This document shows positions 6,224-6,224 of a stretch of 6,224 bases of DNA, one piece after another. Numbering within the stretch: the first letter of the stretch is position 1; the number at the start of each line of letters is the position of its first letter. The notes beneath the pieces are model-generated. The model did not search any database. It was not told the DNA's origin and saw only the letters and a program-made list of their open reading frames with translations. The DNA is from BM520 sp964594665 (GTDB taxonomy: Bacteria; Bacteroidota; Bacteroidia; Bacteroidales; BM520), in NCBI GenBank assembly GCA_964594665.1, contig CAZQNY010000144.1, positions 1 to 6,224 of the forward strand, written 5' to 3'. A program made the translations under genes and the position numbers.

Positions 6224-6224
6224 T

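Noticed and set aside
1..6224. CRISPR array, tRNA/rRNA genes, insertion sequence or attachment site
   Set aside because: No regularly spaced repeats, RNA gene signatures, transposase or integrase frame, or terminal inverted repeats were seen.

Overview
This window looks like chromosomal DNA of a Bacteroidota member. Three things point there: a type IX secretion (T9SS) C-terminal sorting domain at the left edge, which is essentially confined to that phylum; Bacteroidota-type -7 promoter boxes (TAnnTTTG, seen twice as exact TATCTTTG) in front of genes; and weak or absent Shine-Dalgarno sequences. Protein flavour fits the order Bacteroidales/Marinilabiliales, but the genus cannot be read from the sequence.

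Layout, left to right. (1) 6-334, minus: a T9SS type A sorting domain with almost no protein in front of it. A signal-peptide-like leader lies immediately upstream, one base out of frame, and an 18-bp tandem duplication sits inside it. (2) 472-2070, minus: a multi-spanning GT39/ArnT-like membrane glycosyltransferase with its own TATCTTTG promoter. (3) 2071-2371: a 301-bp divergent intergenic region with the glycosyltransferase promoter and a perfect 12-bp palindrome, a candidate operator. (4) 2372-3213, plus: a two-gene AT-rich module, a RelE/ParE(HigB)-like putative toxin followed 11 bp later by an XRE-family helix-turn-helix antitoxin. (5) 3293-4648 (or 4666), minus: an HD-domain dGTP triphosphohydrolase (dgt), convergent to the module. 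(6) 4691-6130, minus: a hybrid sensor histidine kinase with a C-terminal receiver, just upstream of dgt and possibly co-transcribed with it. (7) 6131-6224: its upstream region, with a 9-bp inverted repeat and a possible promoter.

The genes do not form one clear pathway. The glycosyltransferase and T9SS fragment belong to the envelope, dgt to nucleotide-pool control, and the hybrid kinase to signalling without a visible DNA-binding partner. The toxin-antitoxin-like pair is the accessory insert: it is in opposite orientation and more AT-rich than its neighbours. The best candidates for something little described are that pair, whose toxin belongs to a RelE-like family that I know only from Bacteroidota hypotheticals, and the near-intact 'signal peptide joined directly to sorting domain' mini-gene.
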